64,000 nt of DNA from Acidobacteriota bacterium. Lineage in GTDB: Bacteria; Acidobacteriota; Thermoanaerobaculia; Multivoradales; Multivoraceae. Below, in pieces: positions 25,098-33,571 of the stretch (the stretch's first letter is position 1; each line of letters begins with the position of its first letter). The notes below the pieces were generated by a model that saw nothing but the letters and a program-made list of their open reading frames with translations, did not search any database and was not told the origin of the DNA. The translations under genes and the position numbers were made by a program. The stretch spans positions 1-64,000 of the forward strand of contig JAPPFP010000004.1 in the NCBI GenBank assembly GCA_028877275.1, given 5' to 3'.

Positions 25098-25475
25098 TCA
25101 GCCCTTGGGCGGTCCGCGGGCCGTCCGCTGCCGGTGCTCGCCGCTCTCGAACCTGCCTGGACCCTCCGACCTCAGCGCGGTCGACGGAAGGTCCATGGGC
25201 TTCGTGGCCAGGCCTTTGCCGACCTGGTTGGTCGTGGCTCGGCCGAGCTGGCAGGCGACGCAGGAATGGTCGTGCGCCGCCGCGGCCGTGCCGACGGTGG
25301 CGTGGCTCGCGGCTGCCGAGACCTCGGCGTCGTGATCGACCGTGCAGTGGGTGGCGTTCGGCTCGACGGCTTCGTGGCCGTGATTGTTCGCGTCCCAGGC
25401 GCCCGCGAGCAGGATGGCGCACGTCAGCGCGAGGGCGTTGACGAGGGCAAGCGGCGAGCCGGGCCGGTCCAGCAT
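25098..25475 (-). CDS. Small exported His/Cys-rich protein, possible metal binding
   Basis: The 125-aa protein has an N-terminal hydrophobic segment (about 8-26). A His/Cys-rich stretch follows: NNHGHE, THCTVDHD, SHATVG and AHDHSCVACQLG, which contains a CxxC. The tail is polar and low in complexity. The layout recalls the small membrane-anchored DUF2946-like proteins seen near copper genes, but the match is only in style. It is upstream of the TonB receptor on the same strand and divergent from the Gfo/Idh gene (52-bp gap). Zinc or copper binding is plausible. Confidence 0.55.
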   Translation of the reverse strand: MLDRPGSPLALVNALALTCAILLAGAWDANNHGHEAVEPNATHCTVDHDAEVSAAASHATVGTAAAAHDHSCVACQLGRATTNQVGKGLATKPMDLPSTALRSEGPGRFESGEHRQRTARGPPKG

Positions 25476-25510
25476 CGGTTGCGGAGGGTAACAGAGGCCG
25501 GTGCGGCGGC

Positions 25511-25516
25511 TATGCT
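25511..25516 (+). promoter_or_regulatory. -10-like TATGCT before the Gfo/Idh gene
   Basis: The hexamer ends 11 nt before the ATG at 25528, in the short divergent gap. No ribosome-binding site is visible between it and the start. Confidence 0.3.
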
Positions 25517-25527
25517 CCCGCGAGTCG

Positions 25528-26742
25528 ATGGCGGAGTCGCGGCAGTTGCGAGTGGGGATCGTCGGCGCCGGGTTCCTCGCCGAAACCAGGGCGCGCTGCT
25601 GGAAGCAGGTCGTCTCGGCCAGCGTCGCCGGCGTTGTCTCGCGCCGCCGCGGGCATGCCGAGAACTACGCACGACGTTTCGACGTCCCGGCCGTCTTCGA
25701 CGACGTCGACGCCATGCTCGCGAACCCGGTGATCGACGTCGTCGATCTCTGCGTCCCCAACCGCCTGCACCGTGAGATGACCGAAGCCGCGGCCGGGGCG
25801 GGCAAGCACGTCGTCTGCACGAAGCCCCTGACCGCCTACACCGGCCAGGATCTGCCGGAGGACGCGAGCGACGCCGACGTCGCCGGTCGCGACCGTCGCG
25901 AGATGTTGCGGGTGGCCGACGCGGACGCGCGGGCCATGGTCGAGGCGGCGAAACGCGCCGGCGTGCAGCTCCTCTACGGCGAGAACTGGATCTACGCACC
26001 GGCCTTCCGCCGCGCTCTCGGGCTGCTGGAGAAGGCGGACGCGGTTCTGCTCGAGATGCGGGGCGGCGAGTGCCACAGCGGCTCTCACTCTCCCTACTCG
26101 CGGGTCTGGCGGCACACGGGCGGCGGCGCCCTGATCCGGCTCGCTGCCCATCCGGTCGGCGCCATGCTTCACCTGAAGCGAGCGGAAGGGCTGCGGCGGT
26201 CCGGCAAGCCGGTGCGACCTGCCTGGGTCAGCGCGGAGACGGCCGATCTGAGCGCGGTCGCCGGAATCGCCACGGACGAACTCCGCATAGCGGGCGGTTG
26301 GGGCGAGGTCGAGAACTGGGGCTGCGCCGTGATCGGCTTCGACGACGGCTCACGCGCCGTCGCCTGGGGAGGGGATCACGTCCTCGGTGGAATGGAAAGC
26401 GGCCTCGATCTGTTTGCCAGCAACTGTCGGCTGCGGCTCAGCCTGAGCCCGAACGACATGCTCCGCGCATACACGCCCGACGGGGGTGTCTTCGACGACG
26501 CCTACATCATGGAGAAGATCGACTCCGGCGCCGGCTGGACGACGCCGATGCCGGACGAGGACTGGACATCTGGTCAGCTCGGCATGTGCCAGGCGTTTGC
26601 CGCCAACCTGCTGGACGGCGTGGCCGGGGAGTCGGACGGAGAACTCGGTCTGGAGGTCGTGCGGGTGCTGTACGCAGCCTATGTGGCGTCGGCTGAAGGA
26701 CGACGATTCGACTTCGAGGAACCTGGGGAGAACGAGAAATGA
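25528..26742 (+). CDS. Gfo/Idh/MocA-family NAD(P)-dependent oxidoreductase, cytosolic
   Basis: I take the ATG at 25528 (404 aa); a GTG at 25501 would add nine residues. The Rossmann start is VGIVGAGFLAET. The family's Lys-Pro catalytic motif appears as VCTKPLTAY, and a substrate-domain segment reads HTGGGALIRLAAHPVGAML. There is an unusual ~25-residue acidic insert just after the KP motif (GQDLPEDASDADVAGRD). The family oxidises or reduces sugars, inositols and similar polyols. It overlaps the next gene by 4 bp (26739-26742). Confidence 0.86.
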   Translation: MAESRQLRVGIVGAGFLAETRARCWKQVVSASVAGVVSRRRGHAENYARRFDVPAVFDDVDAMLANPVIDVVDLCVPNRLHREMTEAAAGAGKHVVCTKPLTAYTGQDLPEDASDADVAGRDRREMLRVADADARAMVEAAKRAGVQLLYGENWIYAPAFRRALGLLEKADAVLLEMRGGECHSGSHSPYSRVWRHTGGGALIRLAAHPVGAMLHLKRAEGLRRSGKPVRPAWVSAETADLSAVAGIATDELRIAGGWGEVENWGCAVIGFDDGSRAVAWGGDHVLGGMESGLDLFASNCRLRLSLSPNDMLRAYTPDGGVFDDAYIMEKIDSGAGWTTPMPDEDWTSGQLGMCQAFAANLLDGVAGESDGELGLEVVRVLYAAYVASAEGRRFDFEEPGENEK

Positions 26743-27653
26743 GACATAGAGGTTGGATGAGGGCAATTGCGTGCCTGGCGTTGCCACTCCTGGGCGCCGC
26801 TTCCGCGCCCGTGGCCGAGGCACAGAACGGCTTCTATCTCGGGTTGGAGTTGGGCGCCGCCAACGGCGCGTCCATGACCCTGGACGGCACGGACAACGAC
26901 GTCGCGACGACCTGCGACGGCTGGATCGTGCCGATCGACGGCACGAACGCGGGCTGCGATCCTCCGCCTTCGGCGTGGTCTTCGGACATCGGCGGCGGGT
27001 CCGGGATGATGGGCGGCCTCGCGATTGGTTATCGCTTCGGCAACGTTCGCGCCGAACTCGAGTACACCCACTCGGCGCTCTCCTACGACTCAACCGCCGA
27101 TCTGGCGGCGACTGACGACGTGACGGTGGACAAGGCGCAGCAGGAACTCGAGATCGCGGAAACCAGGATCGAGACCGTGCAGTACGAGAGCTTCTTCGCC
27201 AATGCCTACTGGGACTTCGTTCCGGGCGCCCGAGTCTCCCCTTACGTTGGCCTTGGCATCGGCACGGCGGACGCTTCGATCGACTACTTCAACCGGTGGA
27301 AGCGGAACGGCGATCCGGCGGCGATCACCACGTTCGCCGGCCATCCGGACGAGGAGAGCCTGCGGCGGATCGTCGCGGGCACGACGACGATCGCGAACAC
27401 CAAGCTCCAGGACAGCGTGTCCGCCTACCAGTTGCTCGCGGGCGTCGACTTCTCGCTAGGCGACTCGGTGACGCTTGGCATCAAGGCGCGCCTGGTCGAG
27501 TACGGCGACTTCGAGACCGGCCGTCTGCACTGGGACCAGCTGCGGAGCCACCACTCGAGCCGCGGCCCCGGTGGGACTGAGGTCACCTACGTGATGTCGA
27601 CCGATGACCTGAGCATGTGGGGTGTCAGCTTCGGAATGAAGTACAGCTTCTGA
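26739..27653 (+). CDS. Outer-membrane beta-barrel protein (P44/Msp-like surface porin fold)
   Basis: The 304-aa protein has a signal peptide ending at about EAQ (residue 28). The mature protein then begins NGFYLGLELGAANG. Repeated amphipathic strands such as MGGLAIGYRFGNVRAELEYTHS, VSPYVGLGIGTA and MWGVSFGMKYSF end in the C-terminal Phe expected of Bam substrates. The strand pattern fits eight- to ten-stranded surface barrels. It follows the Gfo/Idh gene through an ATGA overlap and precedes the hopanoid cluster by 16 bp. Its role is unknown. Confidence 0.8.
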   Translation: MRHRGWMRAIACLALPLLGAASAPVAEAQNGFYLGLELGAANGASMTLDGTDNDVATTCDGWIVPIDGTNAGCDPPPSAWSSDIGGGSGMMGGLAIGYRFGNVRAELEYTHSALSYDSTADLAATDDVTVDKAQQELEIAETRIETVQYESFFANAYWDFVPGARVSPYVGLGIGTADASIDYFNRWKRNGDPAAITTFAGHPDEESLRRIVAGTTTIANTKLQDSVSAYQLLAGVDFSLGDSVTLGIKARLVEYGDFETGRLHWDQLRSHHSSRGPGGTEVTYVMSTDDLSMWGVSFGMKYSF

Positions 27654-27669
27654 CCCGGAACCGGGACGT

Positions 27670-29727
27670 TTGACCGGAGCGGGCCGCCGGACTAGGTTAC
27701 GCAGCTTGGCCAGCCTGACCAGAGGACTCCACGAGCGCCCGGAGTCGTCTCCAACTCCGCCGCCGAAGGTCATCGACGTGATGATCGACGCGGCGATACG
27801 CAATCTGCTGAGCCAGCGCCGGGATGACGGCCACTGGTGCGCCGAACTCGAGGGCGACACGATTCTCGAGTCGGAGTACGTCCTGCTGCTTCACTTCCTG
27901 GGGCGCGGCGACGACCCGCGCGTCGCGGCGTGCTGCGAGCGGTTGCGCGGCCAGCAGCAGCAGGGCGGCGGCTGGGCCATCTACCCGGACGGCCCGACCG
28001 ACCCGAGCGTCTCGGTCAAGGCCTACCTCTGCCTGAAACTCGCCGGCGACGATCCGCAATCGCCGCGGATGGCCGATGCGCGCCGGGCGATCCTGCGGGC
28101 GGGCGGACTGCGCGCGTGCAACTCGTACACGAGGCTCTACCTGTCGATCTTCGGGCTGTGGACCTGGCGGCGGTCGCCCGCGGTGCCTCCGGAACTCATC
28201 CTGCTGCCGCGCTGGTTCTACTTCAACCTCCACGAGATGTCCTCCTGGACCCGGACGATCGTGGTGCCGCTGTCGGTGATCTGGGCCCTCAGGCCGAGCG
28301 TGCCGCTGGATGTGACGCTCGACGAACTTCAGGGGGATTCCAGGCCCGGACGCAAACGGACGACCTTCTACGAGTCGTTCTGGTCCTTCGTGTTCGCCGG
28401 CGTGAACGGCCTGATCAAGCTGGTGGAGGTCATCGGCCCGGTGCCCAGGTGGCGTCGCCCCGCCCTGAAGAAGGCGGAGGAATGGCTCGTTGCCCACGTA
28501 GAGGGCTCCGATGGTCTGGGTGCGATCTTCCCGGCGATGGTCAACGCGGTCATCGCGTTCCGCTGCCTGGGCTACGAGGAGAGTCATCCGCTGGTCCAGG
28601 GTCAACTCCGGGAACTCGAGCGGTTCGAGATCGAAGAGGCTGGAGAGATGCGGCTTCAGCCCTGCTTCTCGCCGGTGTGGGACACGGCGCTCTCGGCGGG
28701 CGCCCTGCTCGCGGCGGACCCGGACGGGAACGAGGCGCCGATCCAGGATGCGCTGGCTTGGCTGCTTGAGCGTGAGGTCACGGTTCCCGGCGACTGGCGG
28801 GAGAAGAGTCTCCAGGAGGCTCCGGGGGGCTGGTGTTTCGAGTACCGGAACGACCTCTACCCCGACTGCGACGACACGGCGGAAGTTCTCCTGGTGCTGG
28901 GCGCGGTCCGGGGGCGGACGGACGAGCTGGAGGCGCGGCGGCAGGCCGCGGCGGCGCGCGGGAAGCGCTGGCTCCTTGGTCTGCAGAATCCGGACGGAGG
29001 CTGGGCCTCGTTCGACCGCTGTTGCGAGAAGGAGGTCCTGACCCTCATTCCCTTCGCCGACCACAACGCGATGATCGATCCAAGCACCCCCGACATCACC
29101 GCCCGGGTGATCAGCAGCCTGCTGGCGCATGGACACGATCCGACCGATGGTCCGGTCCGGCGCGCGACGGACTACCTGCTTCGCGAGCAGGAGAAGGATG
29201 GGAGCTGGCCGGGCCGCTGGGGCGCCAACGGCGTCTATGGCACCTGGCTCGCTCTCTCGGCGCTGGCGCCGCTGGCGACGCGCCCGGGCGGCCGGGGCGG
29301 GGAACGCCTGCGCCGGGCATGCCGGCTCGGCCGGCGCTGGCTGCTCGCGGTGCAGAACGAGGACGGCGGCTGGGGCGAGTCGCTTCGCTCCTACGACGAT
29401 CCCGACTTCAGGGGCCGCGGGCGCAGCACGGCTTCGCAGACCGCCTGGGCGATGATGGGTCTGACCGCTTCGCTCGAGTCACGGCCCTGGAGCGACGACG
29501 CGGCCCTGACCGTGGCAGCGTTGGACCGGGGTGTGGCGTTCCTGCAGGAGCGCCAGCGCGACGACGGCTCGTGGTACGACCGCGACTGGACCGGCGTAGG
29601 CTTCCCCGGCGTGTTCTACCTCCGCTACCACGGCTACGCGCAGTACTTCCCGCTCGAGGCGCTGGCCGCGTACAGGCGTCTGAACCTGCCGGAGCCCGAC
29701 GCGATGCCCGCGAACGGACCCTTCTGA
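27670..29727 (+). CDS. shc: Squalene-hopene cyclase
   Basis: The open frame from TTG 27670 gives 685 aa. The ATG at 27781 (648 aa) is an alternative and is close to where typical cyclases begin. Conserved pieces include WCAELEGDTILESEYVLLLHF, the catalytic DxDD box as DCDD at residues 399-402 (PDCDDTAEVL), and several QW motifs (QNPDGGWASF, QEKDGSWPGRW, QNEDGGWGES, QRDDGSWYDRDW). The enzyme cyclises squalene to hopene/hopanol at the membrane. It leads a run of hopanoid genes: hpnH 22 bp downstream, then hpnA and hpnG. No squalene synthase (hpnCDE) is in view. Confidence 0.95.
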   Translation: MTGAGRRTRLRSLASLTRGLHERPESSPTPPPKVIDVMIDAAIRNLLSQRRDDGHWCAELEGDTILESEYVLLLHFLGRGDDPRVAACCERLRGQQQQGGGWAIYPDGPTDPSVSVKAYLCLKLAGDDPQSPRMADARRAILRAGGLRACNSYTRLYLSIFGLWTWRRSPAVPPELILLPRWFYFNLHEMSSWTRTIVVPLSVIWALRPSVPLDVTLDELQGDSRPGRKRTTFYESFWSFVFAGVNGLIKLVEVIGPVPRWRRPALKKAEEWLVAHVEGSDGLGAIFPAMVNAVIAFRCLGYEESHPLVQGQLRELERFEIEEAGEMRLQPCFSPVWDTALSAGALLAADPDGNEAPIQDALAWLLEREVTVPGDWREKSLQEAPGGWCFEYRNDLYPDCDDTAEVLLVLGAVRGRTDELEARRQAAAARGKRWLLGLQNPDGGWASFDRCCEKEVLTLIPFADHNAMIDPSTPDITARVISSLLAHGHDPTDGPVRRATDYLLREQEKDGSWPGRWGANGVYGTWLALSALAPLATRPGGRGGERLRRACRLGRRWLLAVQNEDGGWGESLRSYDDPDFRGRGRSTASQTAWAMMGLTASLESRPWSDDAALTVAALDRGVAFLQERQRDDGSWYDRDWTGVGFPGVFYLRYHGYAQYFPLEALAAYRRLNLPEPDAMPANGPF

Positions 29728-29749
29728 GAAAGGACCTAAGCCGAGACCC

Positions 29750-30751
29750 ATGCGAACACCGCTCCACATGGTGACCGACAACCTGAGGCACCAGGCCAGG
29801 AACGCGCTCCTGGGCAGGCGCCGGTATCCGTTCGTGCTCATGCTCGAGCCGCTCTACACCTGCAACCTGGCCTGCCTCGGCTGCGCGGTGGAGAGGCACA
29901 CGGGCAAGCTCAGGGACAGGCTGCCGGTCTCGGAGTGTCTCGACGCGGTGCGCGTGAGCGAGGCTCCGGTCGTCTCGATCTGCGGCGGCGAGCCGACGAT
30001 CTACCCTGAGCTCCCGGAGCTCATCTCCGGGATCATCGCCCGGCGTCGGCACATCTACCTCTGCACGAACGCCCTGCTCCTGGACACCAAGGTGTTCGAT
30101 CGGGTGCCTCCGAACCGGCGGCTGACGCTGAACGTGCACCTCGACGGCATGCGCGAGACTCACGATTACGTGTGCGCCCGCGACGGCGTGTTCGACAAGG
30201 CAATCGAGATGATTCGCGCGGCGAAAGAGCGCGGCTACCACGTCACGACGAACACGACCGTGTTCAAGGAAACGCGGATCGACGAAGTCGAGGAGCTGTG
30301 CCGGTTCCTGCGCGACCTCGACATCGACGGCATGCTGATCTCGCCCGGCTACCAGTACGAGTCGGTGGACCGCGACATCTTCCTCACCCGTCAGGACACG
30401 GAACGGAAGTTCCGGCGCATTCTCGAGATTGCGGACGAGTACAAGCTGACCTCGACCCCCATGTTCCTCGAGTTCGCGGCCGGCTTGAGGGACTACTCCT
30501 GCTCGCCGTGGAGCACCGTCACGAGAACGCCGCTCGGCTGGAAGGGGCCCTGCTACCTGATCGGCAAGCGGCACTACGCGACCTACGAGGAGTTCTGGGA
30601 AGAGACGGACTGGGACTACTGGGAGTCGCGCCAGGATGCACTGTGCACGAACTGCGCGATGCACTCGGGGTTCGAAGCGTCGGTCGTGCGCGAGGTCCGC
30701 AAGAGTCCGAGAGACGCGCTGCGCCTCGCCGCCTGGCACCTGTCGGGATGA
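29750..30751 (+). CDS. hpnH: HpnH, radical SAM adenosylhopane synthase
   Basis: The 333-aa protein carries the radical SAM cluster motif CNLACLGC (CxxxCxxC) near residues 37-44. The start PLHMVTDNLRHQARN and the stretches VSICGGEPTIYPE, LYLCTNALLL-like and NVHLDGMRETHD are typical of HpnH. HpnH joins a 5'-deoxyadenosyl radical to diploptene to form adenosylhopane, the first step of C35 hopanoid side-chain building. The C-terminal Cys residues (CSPW, GPCYLIG, CTNCAMH) fit a SPASM-like region. It lies between shc and hpnA. Confidence 0.95.
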   Translation: MRTPLHMVTDNLRHQARNALLGRRRYPFVLMLEPLYTCNLACLGCAVERHTGKLRDRLPVSECLDAVRVSEAPVVSICGGEPTIYPELPELISGIIARRRHIYLCTNALLLDTKVFDRVPPNRRLTLNVHLDGMRETHDYVCARDGVFDKAIEMIRAAKERGYHVTTNTTVFKETRIDEVEELCRFLRDLDIDGMLISPGYQYESVDRDIFLTRQDTERKFRRILEIADEYKLTSTPMFLEFAAGLRDYSCSPWSTVTRTPLGWKGPCYLIGKRHYATYEEFWEETDWDYWESRQDALCTNCAMHSGFEASVVREVRKSPRDALRLAAWHLSG

Positions 30752-30777
30752 TGGCCGCGGCGGTCCGGCCCTGACGG

Positions 30778-31779
30778 GTGACCGCTCTCGTCACCGGCGG
30801 CACCGGGTTCGTCGGTGCGCACGTGGTCCGGGCGCTGCTCGCTCGCGGCGAAGACCGCGTGCGCTGTCTCGCGCGGCCGGGTGGAGACCGCTCGAACCTC
30901 GAGGGTTGCGACGTGGAGATCGTTGAGGGCGACCTGCGGGATCCGGCGAGTCTCCGGGCAGCCTGCGCGGGCTGCGTCGAGGTCTACCACTGCGCCGCCG
31001 ACTATCGGCTGTTCGTCCGCCGTCCGCGTGACATCTACGCCTCGAACGTCGACGGCACCCGCCACCTGCTGGCGGCGGCGGCCGAGGCCGGAGCGAAGCG
31101 CATCGTCTACACGAGTTCGGTGGGCGCGCTCGGGCTGGAACCCGGCGGCCGCCCCGCGACCGAGACGACTCCCGTCAGCGTCTCGGCGATGGTCGGGCAC
31201 TACAAGCGCAGCAAGTACCTCGCCGAGCGCGTCGCTGTCGAGGCGGCCGCGGCCGGCGCTCCGGTCGTCATCGTGAATCCGTCGACACCGGTCGGTGAAC
31301 TGGACGTCAAGCCGACGCCCACGGGGAGGATCATCGTCGACTTCCTGGCCGGACGCCTGCCAGCGTACGTCGACACCGGGCTCAACGTGATCGACGTGCG
31401 CGATGTCGCCCAGGGCCACCTGCTGGCCGCGGAACATGGCCGCGTGGGTGAGAAGTACATTCTGGGGCACCGCAACGTCTTGCTGGTCGAGATGCTGCGG
31501 ATGCTGGCCGACATCACGGGGCTCCAGGCGCCCCGCCTGCGGCTGCCGCACTGGTTGCCGGTCGGCGCCGCGGCTCTGGCGACGGGTTGGGCGCGGCTGG
31601 CCGGCGGCGAACCCCGTGTCGCGCTCGACAGCGCGCTCATGGCGCGCCGCCGGATGTTCTTCGATGCCGGCAGGGCGGTCAGGGAACTCGGCCTGGTCCA
31701 GAGTCCGATCCGCGAGGCGCTCCAACGCGCGGTGCGGTGGTTCGAGGAGAACGGCTACGTGAAGGGGCCGCGCCGGTGA
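30778..31779 (+). CDS. hpnA: HpnA, hopanoid-associated NAD-dependent sugar epimerase/reductase
   Basis: The 333-aa extended SDR protein starts at GTG 30778. It shows TGGTGFVGAHVV (nucleotide binding), GCVEVYHCAADYRLF, the Ser-Tyr-Lys set (YTSSVGALG, then YKRSK) and NPSTPVGELDVKPTPTGRII. The DYRLF and PVGE...KPTPTG wording is typical of HpnA. Its exact reaction in hopanoid side-chain formation is not firmly known. It overlaps hpnG by 4 bp (GTGA, 31776-31779). Confidence 0.92.
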   Translation: MTALVTGGTGFVGAHVVRALLARGEDRVRCLARPGGDRSNLEGCDVEIVEGDLRDPASLRAACAGCVEVYHCAADYRLFVRRPRDIYASNVDGTRHLLAAAAEAGAKRIVYTSSVGALGLEPGGRPATETTPVSVSAMVGHYKRSKYLAERVAVEAAAAGAPVVIVNPSTPVGELDVKPTPTGRIIVDFLAGRLPAYVDTGLNVIDVRDVAQGHLLAAEHGRVGEKYILGHRNVLLVEMLRMLADITGLQAPRLRLPHWLPVGAAALATGWARLAGGEPRVALDSALMARRRMFFDAGRAVRELGLVQSPIREALQRAVRWFEENGYVKGPRR

Positions 31780-32570
31780 CGACGGCAGGCGGTACGGAGC
31801 GTCCCACACTGGGTGCGCCGGCGTCCCCGCCGGCTTCCGGAGGAGAGACCGTCTACCTGGCCGCGATGAAGTCCGAGGCTTCGGCCCTCCTGCGCCGCGT
31901 GGAGGGCGCCTCCCGCGTCAGGGATGGCGCGGTCGCCGTTGCCGTTCGGGGCCGCATCGGGGACCGACCCGTCCAGGTGGCCGTCTGCGGCGTCGGCGAG
32001 CGGGCGGCGCGGCGGGCCGCCGAACGCTGCGTTCGCCTGGCGTCCCGGGGCGCGTGCGGCCGGGTGGTGTGGCTTGGCATCGCCGGCGCCCTGTCGCCGG
32101 ACCTCGAGGTTGGCGATCTGGTCGTCGGCCGGACCGTGATGGCTCCAGACCAGCCGACCGTCGACCTGGACGAGACCCTGGTCGAGGCGGCCGCGGCGCG
32201 CGGTTGCCGGCGGGGGGTTCTGGTCACCGCTTCCGGTCTGATTGTCACCGCTTCGTCCCGCGAGGCGCTTTGGCGGAGCACCGGTTCTCTGCCCGAAACC
32301 GCGGTCGACATGGAGACCTGGGCGGCGGCCCGGGTGTTTCAGGACGCCGGCCTTCCCTGCGTCGCCGTGCGTGCGATCAGCGATACGTCGGCGGACCGCC
32401 TTCCGTCGTGGCTGGAGCACGCGCCGGCGCCCGGCGGCGGTTTCTCGCTGGGCCCCATGGTCCGCGGGGCTCTGATGCGCCCCTCGTCCCTGGTCCCCCT
32501 GGCGAAGATCCGCCTTCGGACCGTCCGCCTGGCCGTTCGATTGGCCGAAGTGGCCGCGTCGCTGGCCTAG
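31776..32570 (+). CDS. hpnG: HpnG-like adenosylhopane nucleosidase/phosphorylase
   Basis: I take GTG 31776 (264 aa), overlapping hpnA by 4 bp. It belongs to the PNP/UDP (MTA/SAH nucleosidase) fold: AVCGVGERAARRAAE, VWLGIAGALSPDLEVGDLVV, VDMETWAAARVFQDAGLP and VRAISDTSAD. HpnG releases adenine from adenosylhopane to give ribosylhopane, the step after HpnH. Codons for about residues 11-20 (TLGAPASPPA) are made by a copy of the GC palindrome repeat (31808-31834). The N-terminal extension before TVYLAAMKSE therefore looks inserted. Confidence 0.87.
   Translation: MTTAGGTERPTLGAPASPPASGGETVYLAAMKSEASALLRRVEGASRVRDGAVAVAVRGRIGDRPVQVAVCGVGERAARRAAERCVRLASRGACGRVVWLGIAGALSPDLEVGDLVVGRTVMAPDQPTVDLDETLVEAAAARGCRRGVLVTASGLIVTASSREALWRSTGSLPETAVDMETWAAARVFQDAGLPCVAVRAISDTSADRLPSWLEHAPAPGGGFSLGPMVRGALMRPSSLVPLAKIRLRTVRLAVRLAEVAASLA
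31808..31834 (+). repeat. REP-like palindromic element inside hpnG
   Basis: These 27 nt are identical to 49593-49619. They contain the arms GCCGGCG and CGCCGGC around a TCCC loop. Here the element is translated as part of the HpnG N-terminus and keeps the frame open. Confidence 0.7.
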
Positions 32571-32643
32571 TCGATGTCGGACTGCGGGGCGCGCGGTAAG
32601 GTACGCGCCCTCACCGCCCATGCCACCGCACGGAGTTCCGCGC

Positions 32644-33546
32644 ATGCGATTCAGCTACTGGCCCGCCCCCACGATGCCCTGGACCGACCTGCTGGAGATG
32701 TCTCGGCACGTCGAGGCGACCGGCTGGGACGGGATCTGGTACGCCGACCACTTCATGCCGAACGGCGAGGACACGTCGGCACCGTGGGCGGAGAGCTGGA
32801 CCACGATCGCGGCTCTGGCGGCGGCGGTGCCGCGGGTGCGCCTCGGTCCGCTGGTCACCGGCAACACCTACCGGCATCCGGCGGTGCTGGCGAAGATGGC
32901 GGCGACGATCGACCACATCTCGGGTGGCCGCGTGGTGCTGGGCCTCGGCGCCGGCTGGCAGGAGAACGAGCACCTGGCCTATGGCATCCCGTTCTACACG
33001 CTGGGCGAGCGGCTTCGCCGTCTGGACGAGGCCTGCCGACTAATCAAGACGCTGTACGGCCGGCAGGGGGCGAACTTCGTTGGCGACGCCTACCAACTTG
33101 TCGATGCGCCGCTCGAGCCCAAGCCGGTGCAGGACCCGCTGCCGCTGATGATCGGCGGCGGCGGCGAGAAGGTGACGCTGCGGATCACCGCCCAGCACGC
33201 GGACGAGTGGAACGTCTGGGGCACGGTGGACATCCTCAAGCACAAGATGGCGGTGCTGGACGCCCATTGCGAGAACGTGGGACGGGACCCGGCGGAGATC
33301 GAGCGGTCGGCCGTTGCGCTCCTGTTCCTGAGCGACGACGAGGCGTTCCTGGCCAAGATGCGGGCGCGCGGCACGGGAATGCCGTCGAACATCGGCGGCG
33401 TCGCGGAGATCGCCGACGCGGTCGGCGCCTACCGCGACGCCGGAGTGCACGAGTTCATCGTGCCGGCATTCAACCTGGGCGGCAAGGATCGCCAGAAGGA
33501 GGTCCTCGACCGGTTCATCGAGGAGGTCGCACCTCCATTCTGGTAG
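32644..33546 (+). CDS. LLM-class F420-dependent oxidoreductase (second subgroup)
   Basis: I take ATG 32644 (300 aa), as GGAG lies about 9 nt before it. The ATG at 32620 has no ribosome site. It begins MRFSYWPAPTMPW, then GWDGIWYADHFMPNG, RVRLGPLVTGNTYRHPAVLAKMAATIDHISGGR and LGLGAGWQENEHLAYG. These are typical of the luciferase-like F420-dependent class. The C-terminal half has LMIGGGGEKVTLRI. It follows the hopanoid genes on the same strand after 73 bp. Whether it acts on hopanoids is unknown. Confidence 0.88.
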   Translation: MRFSYWPAPTMPWTDLLEMSRHVEATGWDGIWYADHFMPNGEDTSAPWAESWTTIAALAAAVPRVRLGPLVTGNTYRHPAVLAKMAATIDHISGGRVVLGLGAGWQENEHLAYGIPFYTLGERLRRLDEACRLIKTLYGRQGANFVGDAYQLVDAPLEPKPVQDPLPLMIGGGGEKVTLRITAQHADEWNVWGTVDILKHKMAVLDAHCENVGRDPAEIERSAVALLFLSDDEAFLAKMRARGTGMPSNIGGVAEIADAVGAYRDAGVHEFIVPAFNLGGKDRQKEVLDRFIEEVAPPFW

Positions 33547-33557
33547 GTATCTGCGCT

Positions 33558-33563
33558 TAGAAT
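33558..33563 (+). promoter_or_regulatory. -10-like TAGAAT before the decarboxylase gene
   Basis: TAGAAT ends 8 nt before the ATG at 33572, with no ribosome-binding site between. It is one of the best examples of the leaderless pattern in the window. Confidence 0.4.
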
Positions 33564-33571
33564 CCACGGGT

